Source: Symbiotaphrina buchneri
Lineage: Eukaryota; Ascomycota; Symbiotaphrinales; Symbiotaphrinaceae
Length of the DNA: 64,000 nucleotides
NCBI GenBank assembly: GCA_001599915.1
Contig: BCIG01000026.1
Location: 62,001 to 126,000 of the forward strand
Direction of reading: 5' to 3'
Positions 44,673-56,400 of this stretch are shown piece by piece (position 1 is the first letter of the stretch; the number at the start of each line of letters is the position of its first letter). The notes beneath the pieces were generated by a model. It saw only the letters and a program-made list of their open reading frames with translations, made no database searches and had not been told where the DNA came from. The translations under genes and the position numbers were made by a program.

Positions 44673-47600
44673 TTAAATGACAATATCTAGTTCCGGCCTC
44701 GCCAGGTTATCCTCCTCAAGCGTGGGATAATATGGAACCATCGCATCTGCACCCTGTACATATGCATCATTGTACAGCCGCCAGTAGGGCACGCGCACTT
44801 TCCGCGCCGGATGGAACAGCCCCGCCCAAACGTAGTTCATCACAACACCCGTCCCGACAGCCATGCGAATCGCATCGATAGCTTCAATGATCCTGTCGAT
44901 GACATGCGGACTTGTCTCGAAGATGTTGGGGTAGAGCAAGTTCAGCAGGTGTACCATGGCATCTTCACATCCCAAGCCCACCACACCAAGAGCGACATGT
45001 TTGACCACGCTCGCAGCGGTCTGCCGATGGACCTGGTCCCGATCGATGAGTGCGTCCTCGAGCAGCGGTGTAACAGCGTAAACATAGTCCTTGGCCATCT
45101 CTCCAATATATTCGAAAAGGAAGGACAGAGACTTGAGCACACCATTCTGGACGTTGAGCTCAGGCACCCGATACTCGTTCATCAGAGCTGGCAGCACCGT
45201 AAATGGAGCACAAGTTTCTGCAACGATACCGATGGCAACAGCTGTACAGACACGGGACTGACGTTCTTGCACCCGCAAATTGTTGAGAAGCGTGGCAAGA
45301 ACATCCTGAGGTCCGATTGCTTTGGCAATGAAACCGAAAGTGTTGTTGGCAGCACGTCTGATACCCTTCTTATGCGCCTTGAGCATATCCAAAAGTTCGA
45401 AACAGATACGCATCCATTCGCGTGCGTTGACAGATTCGGGGCCCCGATCAGCGATACGTCCGACCAGATCAATAGTATTCTCCTGGACTTTCTCGTGCCT
45501 GTTACGGAGAATAGGCGTGAGGCGAGGCAGAAGGTCCTTGATGGGTGGTTGCATTGACTGAATACCGACGACGGTGACGATCGACCGCAGAGCACCAAGA
45601 ATGGAACCGAGCACTTCAGGGTACTCTTCACCAAGATATTCGTAGAGCACGATACCAAGTTTGCCCATCAGTGCATCTTCCCCACACTGCTTCATAACCA
45701 TGGCAATCCGAGAAATCAGATCCGCAGCTTGTTGACGCACAGTGGCGGACTTGTTATTCAGCCGCCAAAGGATGGTACTGACGATCTGCGGAAGGTACGG
45801 TTTGCAGCGCGTTCCAAGTGCGTTAACCACGGTACCAAAACCGTTGAGCATCACGATGTCTTCCACGCTCTGCTCTTGGAATGCATGGAGGATGCCGTCC
45901 ACAAGGCGTTCTTCCAGTCGCTCTCCAATATCTGCTGCTCCGAGACTTGCAACGATCTTCTCGATGGTTTCGACGGTCATCTTCCGATAAGCCTCGCTTT
46001 CATCCTTAAGATTGTTGACAATCCGCTCCACAATCTCGCCGACGCCGACCTTCTGGCCGATATCGACAGTTGTCTCCACCACTTGACGGTAGTTGCGCTT
46101 ATCAAGAGCCATACGACGAACCCAGAAGCTTTTGAAGAACTCGTCAAGAACATTCTCTTTCAGGTAACCGGCGGTGACACCTTCAGTGCCAGCACATTGA
46201 GAGACGACCTTGAGAACAACCTTCTTCATCTCTTCGTCCGGCGAGGAGAACTCCCGGAGAAGAATCTCCATGATCTGACTAGTATAGTAGTTGGCGTATT
46301 CCTCGTCCATCAATGGAATGATATACCCGACGGCTTTCAAGAACCCAGCAAGTCCTTTACCACGTTGTTTCCGCGCACCGGTCCAGAGAGGGTTGAGAAT
46401 GTCATCGAAACTCTCAATACCGTAGGGGTTGGCGGCTTCCGCAAGAGCAGCAATTGCCAAACTGGTTACAGTTCGCACTTTAGCCTGTTCGTCGTTTAAG
46501 TTGTCGGCAATGCAGTCAACCAGACCTTTGAGATGCGGCAGAATGGCACATCCCATAAGAATTGGAATCTGTTGAACGATCTTAACACCCGTATGTCGTG
46601 CCTGCCATGACTTCTTGCTTCGGCAGACAGCCCTGAGGAAAGGTAGCAGCGCTGGAATACCAAGGGCCGAGGCAACAACAGCAAAAGCACGAGCAGTGGT
46701 GTTCCGCACATATTCATCGACGTGGTCAATATCAGGTCGCATAGTACTGATCATGTGAGCAAGACCGGCCGCTTTACTGAGGTTAGAGATGATCTCACGA
46801 CCCTCTACTCGAGCATAGTAGTCTTGGTCGATCAGCAAAGGCTCAATAACGACCAAGATCTTATGGACGTAGGGGCGGACGAGATCGTCAAGCTTGTAAA
46901 GAACACGATCAATGACCTTGACCAACAAATGGCGTTCTTGATCCTCCAGCGTCTTCTCCATGAGCAATGGTAGAATCTGGTTGAAGAGAGGCCCTGCCCC
47001 AAATTGTCGTGCATTGTCTGTCAGTTGACGGAGAGCTGTCTTTCTCATAGGAGGTGTCCCGTTCTTCACTTTGAGCAAAAGTCGCATAATTTTCCGTTCC
47101 TTGAGCTCTTCAACGGACAGTTCATTCTCGTCCGCGCCATCGACCAGCTTTCCGAAATACGCCATATCCTCTGCCTTAAAGAACTGAAGATCACCGACTC
47201 CTGGTATCTCAGTTGGCAACTGTTTCCCCATCATACGAGCATTTTCAGGCTCCTGCATCATGAAGCCACCAACGCCGCCGCTCACAGATGCCGGAGTGCT
47301 CATCAGCTTCCGGGCCGGTGTACGGATGGGCTCATATCCAGGAGGTGGATCGAGAATCTTGTAACCTTCGCTTGGCAACATCATATCCAACTCCTCGTCG
47401 GAAAGCGGGGCGTTTCGCGAGGAAATGTCCGTTCCAAACGTGATCGGGATGTTGCCCGCCTGAGACGGATGAATCGGAGTAGCCAACCCAGCTTGTGGCC
47501 CAACAGGCGTCGCACCTAACGCTGGAGCTTGATCCCACCTGGACCGTCTCCTAGGAGTCTCATCCACAGCAACTCCAGGAACCGGGGTCTGATCCCACCG

Positions 47601-48344
47601 CGACCGTTTGACCTTGGTCTCCTCGGTCTTGACAGCGTCAGTAGCACTGTCAGATGACACATCCCAACGTTGCTTCCTCTTTCTGCCTGCAGCAACCTCC
47701 ACAGCAGACCCGGCCTCCTTGTTTTCTTTATCGCTGCTGTCCTCGCTCTTGAGGGTCGGCTTATGTTCCATAACCCCGTTTTCACCATTTGCCTGCTTTT
47801 CAGCAATTGCTTTCTTCACCCGTTCCTCCTCCTTCTCCAGCTCTCTGGCCGCCATGATCTCCCGGTAGCTCTGCCCTTCGGTCTCAACACCAGCCTGTCT
47901 GTTGGCTGCGAAAGGGTCTGCCCGTGTGGGAGTCAATGGTCCTCTGTTGAATCGACGCTTCTGGTAGTCTGTCTCCCTGTCCGCAACGGCAGCCTTCTTC
48001 TCCCGGCCTAGAAGGATGTCATCTTCCTCCGCGGCGCCACGGGAAAACTCATCCATCTGCTCCCGACTAGCCGTGTACTGCCCCGCCAATCTATGGCCGG
48101 CATCTCCATTCGCATCCTCCATGTCTTCATCTTCGCCATCTACAGCAATGGAAGTGTTGTAGCCAGCGAACTTGTCAGGGCCATCCCTGTCATAGAGGGT
48201 CGTGTCAAAAGATTCAGTAAGGGAGGCTTTGGTAGAGTGACCTTCTCGCTGGTTGGCCGGATCGAAAGTCTTCGACCCCTTCTTTGCAAGAGCATTACGC
48301 TCCTGCTGAAGGCGCTTGACCTCCGCAAAGTCTGCGTCTGACAT
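44673..48344 (-). CDS. SF3B1: U2 snRNP splicing factor SF3B subunit 1
   Basis: HEAT-repeat core of SF3b that grips the branch-site duplex (yeast Hsh155, fission yeast Prp10). One uninterrupted frame of 1223 residues. The disordered N-terminus holds [20 protein letters not shown] and three U2AF-ligand motifs with the Arg-Trp-Asp core: [21 protein letters not shown] and [11 protein letters not shown]. The HEAT solenoid starts near residue 400 and is very close to human SF3B1: [20 protein letters not shown] carries Lys622 (equivalent of K700, mutated in human leukaemias), then [20 protein letters not shown] and [20 protein letters not shown]. In the drug-binding hinge [12 protein letters not shown], Arg996 matches human R1074, while Asn1000 replaces human V1078. 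The ending [10 protein letters not shown] matches the family. No intron, unlike most neighbours. Confidence 0.97.
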   Translation of the reverse strand: MSDADFAEVKRLQQERNALAKKGSKTFDPANQREGHSTKASLTESFDTTLYDRDGPDKFAGYNTSIAVDGEDEDMEDANGDAGHRLAGQYTASREQMDEFSRGAAEEDDILLGREKKAAVADRETDYQKRRFNRGPLTPTRADPFAANRQAGVETEGQSYREIMAARELEKEEERVKKAIAEKQANGENGVMEHKPTLKSEDSSDKENKEAGSAVEVAAGRKRKQRWDVSSDSATDAVKTEETKVKRSRWDQTPVPGVAVDETPRRRSRWDQAPALGATPVGPQAGLATPIHPSQAGNIPITFGTDISSRNAPLSDEELDMMLPSEGYKILDPPPGYEPIRTPARKLMSTPASVSGGVGGFMMQEPENARMMGKQLPTEIPGVGDLQFFKAEDMAYFGKLVDGADENELSVEELKERKIMRLLLKVKNGTPPMRKTALRQLTDNARQFGAGPLFNQILPLLMEKTLEDQERHLLVKVIDRVLYKLDDLVRPYVHKILVVIEPLLIDQDYYARVEGREIISNLSKAAGLAHMISTMRPDIDHVDEYVRNTTARAFAVVASALGIPALLPFLRAVCRSKKSWQARHTGVKIVQQIPILMGCAILPHLKGLVDCIADNLNDEQAKVRTVTSLAIAALAEAANPYGIESFDDILNPLWTGARKQRGKGLAGFLKAVGYIIPLMDEEYANYYTSQIMEILLREFSSPDEEMKKVVLKVVSQCAGTEGVTAGYLKENVLDEFFKSFWVRRMALDKRNYRQVVETTVDIGQKVGVGEIVERIVNNLKDESEAYRKMTVETIEKIVASLGAADIGERLEERLVDGILHAFQEQSVEDIVMLNGFGTVVNALGTRCKPYLPQIVSTILWRLNNKSATVRQQAADLISRIAMVMKQCGEDALMGKLGIVLYEYLGEEYPEVLGSILGALRSIVTVVGIQSMQPPIKDLLPRLTPILRNRHEKVQENTIDLVGRIADRGPESVNAREWMRICFELLDMLKAHKKGIRRAANNTFGFIAKAIGPQDVLATLLNNLRVQERQSRVCTAVAIGIVAETCAPFTVLPALMNEYRVPELNVQNGVLKSLSFLFEYIGEMAKDYVYAVTPLLEDALIDRDQVHRQTAASVVKHVALGVVGLGCEDAMVHLLNLLYPNIFETSPHVIDRIIEAIDAIRMAVGTGVVMNYVWAGLFHPARKVRVPYWRLYNDAYVQGADAMVPYYPTLEEDNLARPELDIVI

Positions 48345-51300
48345 GATGGCGATGGGGTGGATGGCTGAATCTGAAGGGTCGTCGTCCGGTAAGAGCCTAT
48401 GCAGGCTCCTAGAAGTCTTGTTAGTGAGCGCTTCGCTTCAGTTGAAGCTCTCTGCTTGATATACCGGTCAACGGCAAAACATCAACGAGTCAGTCATGGA
48501 CTTCCAGATGCGCTGTAAGTCCTCTGACTGAACTTGGCGATGAAGACTTGATGGATGTGATATTGTGAAGTGATTTGATAGCGGAGGCGATGAAGGCGAA
48601 TTAAGTGGGCGGCTTAGCGAGCAACTCGTGAGCTTTGTCACGTGATTGTTAGCCGGATTCGGCAAAGTCAAAGTCGATGTGTCCTGAGATGCCTCGCTCT
48701 GTACTTTACTTCGGACTGTCACCACCTGCATGGCTTATCATCAATATCTGAGGTGCAATTAATCGCATTTCACTCTTACCAATTCTCCAGAGCCATGGTC
48801 GCACTAAGGAGTAGAGGAAATAAGGCTCTGTATTGGAAGTTAGATAGAGAAGAATCGTTTGTCGTTTAAGAGTAGGTGGACAGAGTACATGGTGGTTTAT
48901 ATTGTGGAAACTCAGAACAAACCGTCTATATCACTAAAGCCTACCGTAAGGTTTATTCAGTTGTGAAAATACTGTGATTGACCGAACTCGTCTTCCCATA
49001 TATGCACATCATCTTTGAGGTAGCTGAGCGTCTGATGCATTGCAGCCTGTCAATTCGGTATACCTATACCAAGTGCCCTGCCAGAAATTGAAGATGGTGA
49101 AGCATCCACAAGTCCACCGAGGATGATAACATCCACAGACCACAGCGTCAGTGGACGGGAACTTCCATTACTTCCTACGGCACTTGGTAGTTGCGGTCTG
49201 CAGCGATTATGCAGTGCAAAGCTAGGGTCGTCGGTATGTACCAAGTGCCCTGGCAGAATTTGAAGATGGTGAGACAATGTGGTCAGCAAGATGATACCGT
49301 GATATATCTTGCCAGAAATCTTCGGCCCGTCCAAAATGCGGTTTTCCTAGGGCTGGAGAGGTTATACTATACACCTTGGTGGTAAGAATCCTGAAAATCT
49401 AAGCTGCTACAGCGTATAAGGTCTGCTTAAATACTTGGCATGATATGAGATGAGAGCAAAGACGCAGCAAAGAAGAATCAGACTGAGTCATGACTGATAT
49501 GATGAAGGATTTGTTGAGCTATGAAATTGATAATTTTTGGACGTCGTCCAACAGAGTATATCCTCGGTGGAGGACTGCTCCGAGTACATGATAGCGCTCT
49601 TTGGCAGATATAAATCCAGGACCAGCTCATTACTCATTAATCGTAATTCATTGTGAGGGAGCAACTTCGACCAAGTCCTCCCAGGCAATTGCATGATAGT
49701 GCCGACAATGGCGGAGTCCGCTGGTTAACAATGCAGCCCTGGGCCCATCGGCTTCATTGACTCCGTCAGAGTAACATGAATCCCGAGTGTTAATATCACT
49801 TGTCGCCGTCCGAATAGTACCTACCTTCTGTCAATCTTCGCGCCCAAAGCCAACCAAAGCTCATATTCCTCCCAAACAACAGACAAAAGTAAAGCACCAT
49901 CAATCCCTCGGCGACACCAAGTCGGTGACCACTTCCCCACCCTCCACCGCTCGCTCTGCAGAAACGCTGCCCAGGTGTGCAAGACGTGCTTAGTAAGGTA
50001 TTCTGTACGCTTGTGCAACCAATCCCAGCACGTCATCGCAGTCCCAGACCGTCTCCCCGTCGTCCCGCCCCGCATGCAACAGGAAGACAAGCCTGCTGCA
50101 TCGACGCCATCATCGGCCGGCAGGCGGCCGCGGCACACACCCACAGGCACTGCATGCACCACACACAGCTTGTTTACAACGCCCGCCTCGTCATCCCAAC
50201 CTGGAAGATAGGGTCTCGCCGTCCCGGACAACTGCCTTACTCACGAGCACGAGCACGAGTACGAGTACCAGTACCCAGGAGGCGTAGGGATCCAATAGCT
50301 CAACCACTTTCTTTTTTCTCTGCAAACACTCCTATGGTGCAAAGCAGCAAAGCAAAAACGCTCAGGTGCAGCACACCCATATTTACTTCATGTATCCATC
50401 CCACTGTACTCCGTACTCCGTACGCAACTATGGCGGCATTATTTCCTAACTGGCTCGGCCAGGCTCTGCCGACGACCTTGTCCTGGTCTCTGCCTTCTGC
50501 CTTATTGTGGCCGGGCGGAAGCAGAAAGCTAAATTCCCAGGGGCAGATGTTTTGCGACAAAAGCGCCGCTGACGCATTCCCGCAGCGCGAGCACCAGAGT
50601 ACGGACGGACCCTTTGGTAAGGTAAGGTAACCTTGGGGCGTACCTACTCCGTACCTTACTGAGCAGCAGTCTGAGCTCAGCATTACCGTACTTTGACCTC
50701 ACACCCTCGAGCCCTCATCGGCACCGGTGAGGAACCACGGAAACCAGAACCCATTCTGGATTTGCTGCCCATATGGTAGGTACACCTCGTGCGGAACCGC
50801 GCTGGCACACTCCGCACACCGCACGCACCGCTGCTACACCGCACGCACAATACGCACATGCATCCCATCCTCAACGTCCCGCACGTCCTTCCTTGCTCTC
50901 TGCCCTACCTTACCTCACTCTTCCTTTACCGGCCATATCGCCGTCCGAAAGCCGCGTGCCCCGCAGTAGCAGGAGCATCAGCATCAACAATAGCTCGATT
51001 TCCCGTACCTCGTACCTTGTAGAGTATCTACCTTACTGTGCTGTATATACAGTGTATGTGTTGTGACCCCGGCCTCCACAAACCGGGCCGGAGTATCCCC
51101 TGTAGATAGGCTCCTTCATCCTGTACGTGCGTTGCTTTGCAGACGCCACGGCGTCCGACGAGGCGTCAAGAGGCGTATGCAGGGTCCTTCCCGGACCCCG
51201 GCCGCGTCTCGAGGCAGATGCATTGCCGGGCGGCGAGTTTTGCTGTGCACGTTTATCCCGGTCGATTCGGGTTCTTAACAGGTTTGTTATTTCAGGGTTC

Positions 51301-52222
51301 TCATCGGGATGATATCAAGGATCGTAACGGGGCAAAAGCGGTCGTTCAATGGCTGCTTTCAAGACTACAATCGGGCATCAATCGATCAATCAATCAGACA
51401 TGTCTAATCAAGAATTGGAGTAAAATCTGTTCATTCCATCATCATAAGTCCTTCTCTCATCCTCTCGCCAGAGGAAGAAAGAGCCAGGTACTGTAAGCTA
51501 AGCTATACCAAGGACTCGCCAGTCCGGGAGTAGCTATAAATCACCATCAACACTCTATACAGTACGCAGCAAACAACAGAAGACACTCGGACCCAGTGAC
51601 TCCCAAAACATATAGCCCAAGCAAACGAACATTAGAGCCACGCGGTGGTTAGGCTTTCCATAAAACCACTGCGATCTGGTAAAAGATGACAGTGCGAGAA
51701 ATAGTAATACACGAGGCCGCGAGTACCTCTTTCGAAGGCCGCGGAGCAACACCCCCGGAGACCAAACAACAGACCCTAACGCCGTGCCGCACCTGAAAGC
51801 CAAGCCGTATAGACTGGCGCAACAAACTCTTTTGCTCATTGGACAGAGAGTCCACGGCTAAGATATCAACATCCACTCAGGAGTCCTGCTCTGCTTTACA
51901 TCTGACATGATAACTGTGGATTAAAGGCCGCGTAGATCGTCGTAACCAGAGTAGCTGAAGAAACACTAAAAACAAGAAAGACAAAAAGCCTCTGGCCAGT
52001 GCAGAAAGGGTATATCATGAGCAGATTGTAAACATTCAGACGCAATAGTGCCGCAGCTTTTCGACAGACCCATACGACGAAGAACAGCTTGACAGCAGCC
52101 CGGTTTCGGATCGTTTTCTTTCCCGATGCAGATCCACCAATGGAACGAGGTGAAACAAGTCTATGTTGAAGCTGAAGCAGTGGCGAGGACGTTGTGAGTG
52201 AGAAGTGGGTATGACTGGCCGC
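48345..52222. other. Intergenic, repeats but no gene
   Basis: SF3B1 promoter on the left, 3' flank of the C2H2 gene on the right. It contains a 34-bp near-identical direct repeat (49067-49100 and 49238-49271) and several GGTAAGGTA/TACCTTACC motifs between 50616 and 51040. Open frames are short and overlap on both strands; none has a motif. Confidence 0.45.
49067..49271. repeat. 34-bp direct repeat pair, 171 bp apart
   Basis: TACCAAGTGCCCTGCCAGAA and its continuation to 49100 recur at 49238-49271 with two substitutions; a third, inverted TACCAAGTGCC half-copy lies near 49180-49190. Non-coding. Confidence 0.8.
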
Positions 52223-53441
52223 CTATTCCTCCTGAGAGTCTTGGCTGGACCGGTCCTTGCCGTGGACCTTACGGTGACGGCGAAGGTTGGAAACAACAGA
52301 AAATTGCCGAGTGCATCCTTCAACATCGCATGCGAATGCTGTAGCAAGTCAGTTTCAAGCATTTCTATAGTCCAATTCGAGATGACTTACGCTTCTCTCC
52401 CGTGTGCGAATAAGTGTGGGTTTGCAAAGAACTGGGTCGAGTAAACCTCTTGTCGCAAATCTTGCACTTATGCTTCTTCTGCGTGTTGCTGCTGACTTTG
52501 CTGCTAAACTGGCCCATCATACTTTGGGGTGCAGGTGGCACGTTGTTGGTGCTGGATGCCATTAGACCCATTGGCCGAGGTAACGTGCGGGACGTCGAGG
52601 GCATCGACTCCAAAGTATCAGAAGCGGCCGAGCTGTAGTCTGACATTGAAGAATCGACGGAGCCAAAGTAAGGGTAAGTGCTCGCGGAAGAGATGGATGA
52701 CGATGAGGAATGTGTAGCCGGGAAGCCATAAGAGTCGCCTGATCCTTGACGTGCCCTGACCTCGTAGATGTTGCGAGGGGTGGTTTGAGCCATGGCTAGC
52801 ATACCACGACTTGCTTCGAGATCATTGAACGTGTCATGGCGCGGGATTGTTGTTTGCATGGTTCTGTTGGTAAAGTCAACCAGGGAACTTTGGCGATGAC
52901 GTTGCTGCATCTCGGCCTGGGAATTAAGGAAAGAATCTGAGGGCACTGACGGTTGGGAGAGACGTCTGTCCGAGGTTTGTGGGTGTACGTATGAGTTGTT
53001 CCTGCTCTGCGAGTAATCCAACCCATTGTATGGGGCAGAGGTCACTGATGCAGGGGCGTAAGATGTCGGCTCCGATGTGTAAGAGTGTGTATAAGTGTCA
53101 GATCTGATAGGGTTGACGAGGTCTTGCCCAACATCCAGTGAGCTATCTGTGCCATAGATGCCGGTTGAGAGGAGGTCACTACCTGTTCCTAATGACGGCG
53201 CAGTGACCGGGATGGAGGTGTATGGCATCGACATAGTCGTGGACCTCACAGAGTTGGCCTTCGACATGCCATCGAGGCCAACACCTGTCGAACCAAGGGA
53301 AGTGGGATAAAGCTGGGCGGAGGAGGCAGAGCCGGTGTTCGAAACCCATGGGTTGGTGAATTGAGGAGCACCTGAATATGCCATGTTGTCGTAGCCCATT
53401 GGGTTGAAATGGCGTTGTTGATGTTCAATTGCCATAGTCAT
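52223..53441 (-). CDS. C2H2 zinc-finger transcription factor
   Basis: Putative nuclear regulator of 388 residues with exons 52391-53441 and 52223-52338 (52-nt intron cutting the TGEKPF linker). The first 320 residues are disordered and rich in Ser, Thr, Tyr, Gln and Pro, as in activation domains. Two fingers close the protein: CKICDKRFTRPSSLQTHTYSH with zinc ligands Cys326, Cys329, His342, His346, and CDVEGCTRQFSVVSNLRRH... with Cys354, Cys359, His372, His376. They are joined by a canonical TGEKP linker. This two-finger module is well conserved among filamentous fungi, but I cannot name the orthologue. About 7 kb of gene-free DNA lies upstream, which is what one often sees for developmental regulators. 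Confidence 0.9.
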
Positions 53442-56400
53442 CGTGAAAGAAAGCCTTTACAGCGCAGAAGCTGTCTATCGGTAGGAGGTTGAGTGATTGT
53501 AAACAGACGATCATTCGTCTGATCTGCACAAAGGTAGGTGCGTGTTGCCCTTTTGCAGGCACTGGATGAACAGGAACGACAACCTGGAGACGAGGTTGCA
53601 CCGAGTCGATCCAAGACGGTCGACCCTGGGGATCAACACTCTTTTGAACCCCGAGTAACTGCTTCACTACCAACCAGCTGGTTTAGAGCTGGTATCAAGC
53701 TGCCCCGATAAAGCTGACCTCGAGGGACAGCAGACCCAAAAATCCAACTAGTGGAGCACTGCCGGTGTCGATCCTCTACTTGAGTGAGGATAGGAGGGAT
53801 ACCAGACGGGAAGTAGCGGGGAAGCCAACACAGATGCAACGGAAGCCCGAGAAAAACGGTGTGGATAGCTTGAAGTATCCGATGACGGACCCAGTGGGGA
53901 AGGAATGGAAACTGGCGTTTCAAGCCCGGATCGAGTTCCCTTGCTTGGCTGTTGGAGGTGTTGCACCTTTTCCCCTCTGCCCGTCCTCTAGTAGCTTTCG
54001 GAGATGGAACGGTCGAGAGAAACCGAGGCAGTCGAGCACTGCGATCACTCCCCAGATGATATCTAATGTGACGACGGCGTGGACTGGCGTTCCTGGTAGA
54101 GGTGTGTTGTTGCTTGGACGAGGTGCGAGTGAAGAGAGGAGTTGATCAGCGGTCCGGAGAGGGCGCCGGGTGGTATTAGTATATGTACACACTCAAAGCA
54201 GACGTAACAAGGTACGGGCGGTAGAGCAGTAGGGCAGGGAAGTAAGGTAGGGGAGGTGGGTAAGGTAGTGCGTTAGGTTAGGGTGGATGAGGCAAGACAA
54301 GGTTGATGAGATATGATGCGTCAAGGCGCGAAAGCGGTAAGGCGGTTTGGTGTGAAGAAGGGTCGAGTGGCCAGTATGAGGTAGAGCAGGTACTCCGACG
54401 ATAAAGCCAGCAAGGTACAGTATCAAAAGTCGCTCAAGGGTACTTGGGAAACAGAGTTTGAGATGGTGTTTGGCCCACACTAACCGTTAGGGCCAGGTCA
54501 CTAAAAGTACCTAATTACACCTAAAATACCACTTTAACGGAGGTGCCGGTGGGGGAGAGACGGGAGTCGCCTTTGCGTACGAGTTCCAGCAGTAACCTAA
54601 CTGGAGTACACGGTGTACAGGGACCCGTACCTGTGACGATTGAAGGTAAGGAATGAACAGGTTCTAAAACGTACAATTTATTGCCTTAGATACTACTCGT
54701 ACCCTACAAATCCGCAACGATGCAGTTCATAATAGAGGTGCTTAGCAGATAGTCCTGTGGTTAAAGGCGGCACTTACCTTTGATTTCAATGATAAGTGTT
54801 GCGGCAGAGCGCCATGTCCGAGCCTAACGTCGTCGGTATGAAGACAACGAGCACAAGCACTGGAGGCGGCCGGCAAGGTCGACGACATACCGTACCTAAA
54901 TGATACTGACCCGCTGCAATTTGAAGTTCGATAAGAGCCGACTGGATAGGAAAGTTCGGGAGAGGACAAAGGGTCCGAGTTAAAGATTGCTGTGCCGAAC
55001 GCATTGATTGGCTGGTGTTGAACCTCTGAATATTGTTGTATGGTACACTACAATTAATTACCTGGTCTCTCTCTCTGTGCGAGTACCGCTACTCCAGTCG
55101 GCGACTACTAACCGGTATGGTAGAAGCGCAGGCCTGGTAGAAGTAGGCGTATGCAAAGTGCATGCGGAGCAAGACCGAGGCTGTCGATAACGAAACAACC
55201 TCTTTTTTCCGCTCACTGGGTATCGTATCGGTGGACCTCTTTTTGGGGTTTTGTGGATGCCCAAAAGGCAAAAATTACGCTTTGAAGCCATCGCTGCTAG
55301 CTTCAAGCCACATAAGCCATCGTGCCTTTTGCCAGCATCCGCCCGGCGAATCAGCGCCCTTGGCTTGCTTGCTCCACTCCCGCCCCGCTGAACCCTTTCC
55401 TGCAGGCTGGTCTTGTCCTGTTGCAGTCGGGTTGTATCCCCTTGTTCCTTGCCTCCACTCTTTCTCACTCAGTAGGTGGTAGCTCACAGGCTGTTGAGTA
55501 AACGTCTGGTAGCGCGAGATACCGCACACAGTAGCTCCGTCTTAGTGGCCACCTGCAAGCCCTTCCCTTCTTTTTGCCTTTCGCCTTTATGTTAGACTGA
55601 CGCCGGTTCCAAAACTCCCCCAGCCCGCAAATGAAAGCCCATCGCTGACTAGGGCCAGTGGGCGTTCCTTAGACCCAGGAGCAGCGTCATGCACAAAGGA
55701 GCTTCGGCCTTTCCTCGCCGTTGGATCTCTTTGAGTAAGTTGCGGGGAAGTATTCTTTGGGACAGCACGGGATGTTGAGATGGTCACCACGCAAGCTTCC
55801 TAACTGCAATGAGAAATGCATTGAAAAGTATTCCACGGTGGTCGATGCCCAGGCAAAAGAACACATTGCCTGCATACCAAGGACCGGAGGTTGTTTAGGG
55901 GTTCTGGTGGTTCGTAACATTTGCTTGTGTAGCCAAATGACATCAGAGCGTCCGATTCAATTCACACATGCGGTTCCTGTGAGATGTGGTGACGGGAGCG
56001 CTCAAGGAAGACCAAGCTCAAGCTGGAACGGGTCAGCAGAGTACGAAATTCGTAAACAGACAGGTACGTCGGATGTCTTGGCTCGTCCCTCTCCGCCCGT
56101 CAGATCTCAACTCTCGAAGTCGCGGCGGCCAAATGAAGCGGACCCATCAACGCTAAAATCAGCCACACGCGTCGAAAGGTCTTTGCAGACGCGCTAGCAA
56201 TCCACTGCCCTCTCCGCCATTCCCCTTTCCAAAACCCAATCATAATCCATCGCAACAAGCTTCTCTCTGGTTCATACAGTCTCAACCTCTTCCGAGAATT
56301 CTAGCTGTCTTGGCACGTAGCCTGCAGATACTTGTACGAAATGGCGGGCCTGAGGGAGATTTCCGTTCTGAACGACCTGCGGGGCAGTGCATCGCCCCGA

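Noticed and set aside
44815-47519. Several long plus-strand frames (up to 256 residues)
   Set aside because: They are antisense shadows of the intronless SF3B1 gene, with no motif of their own.
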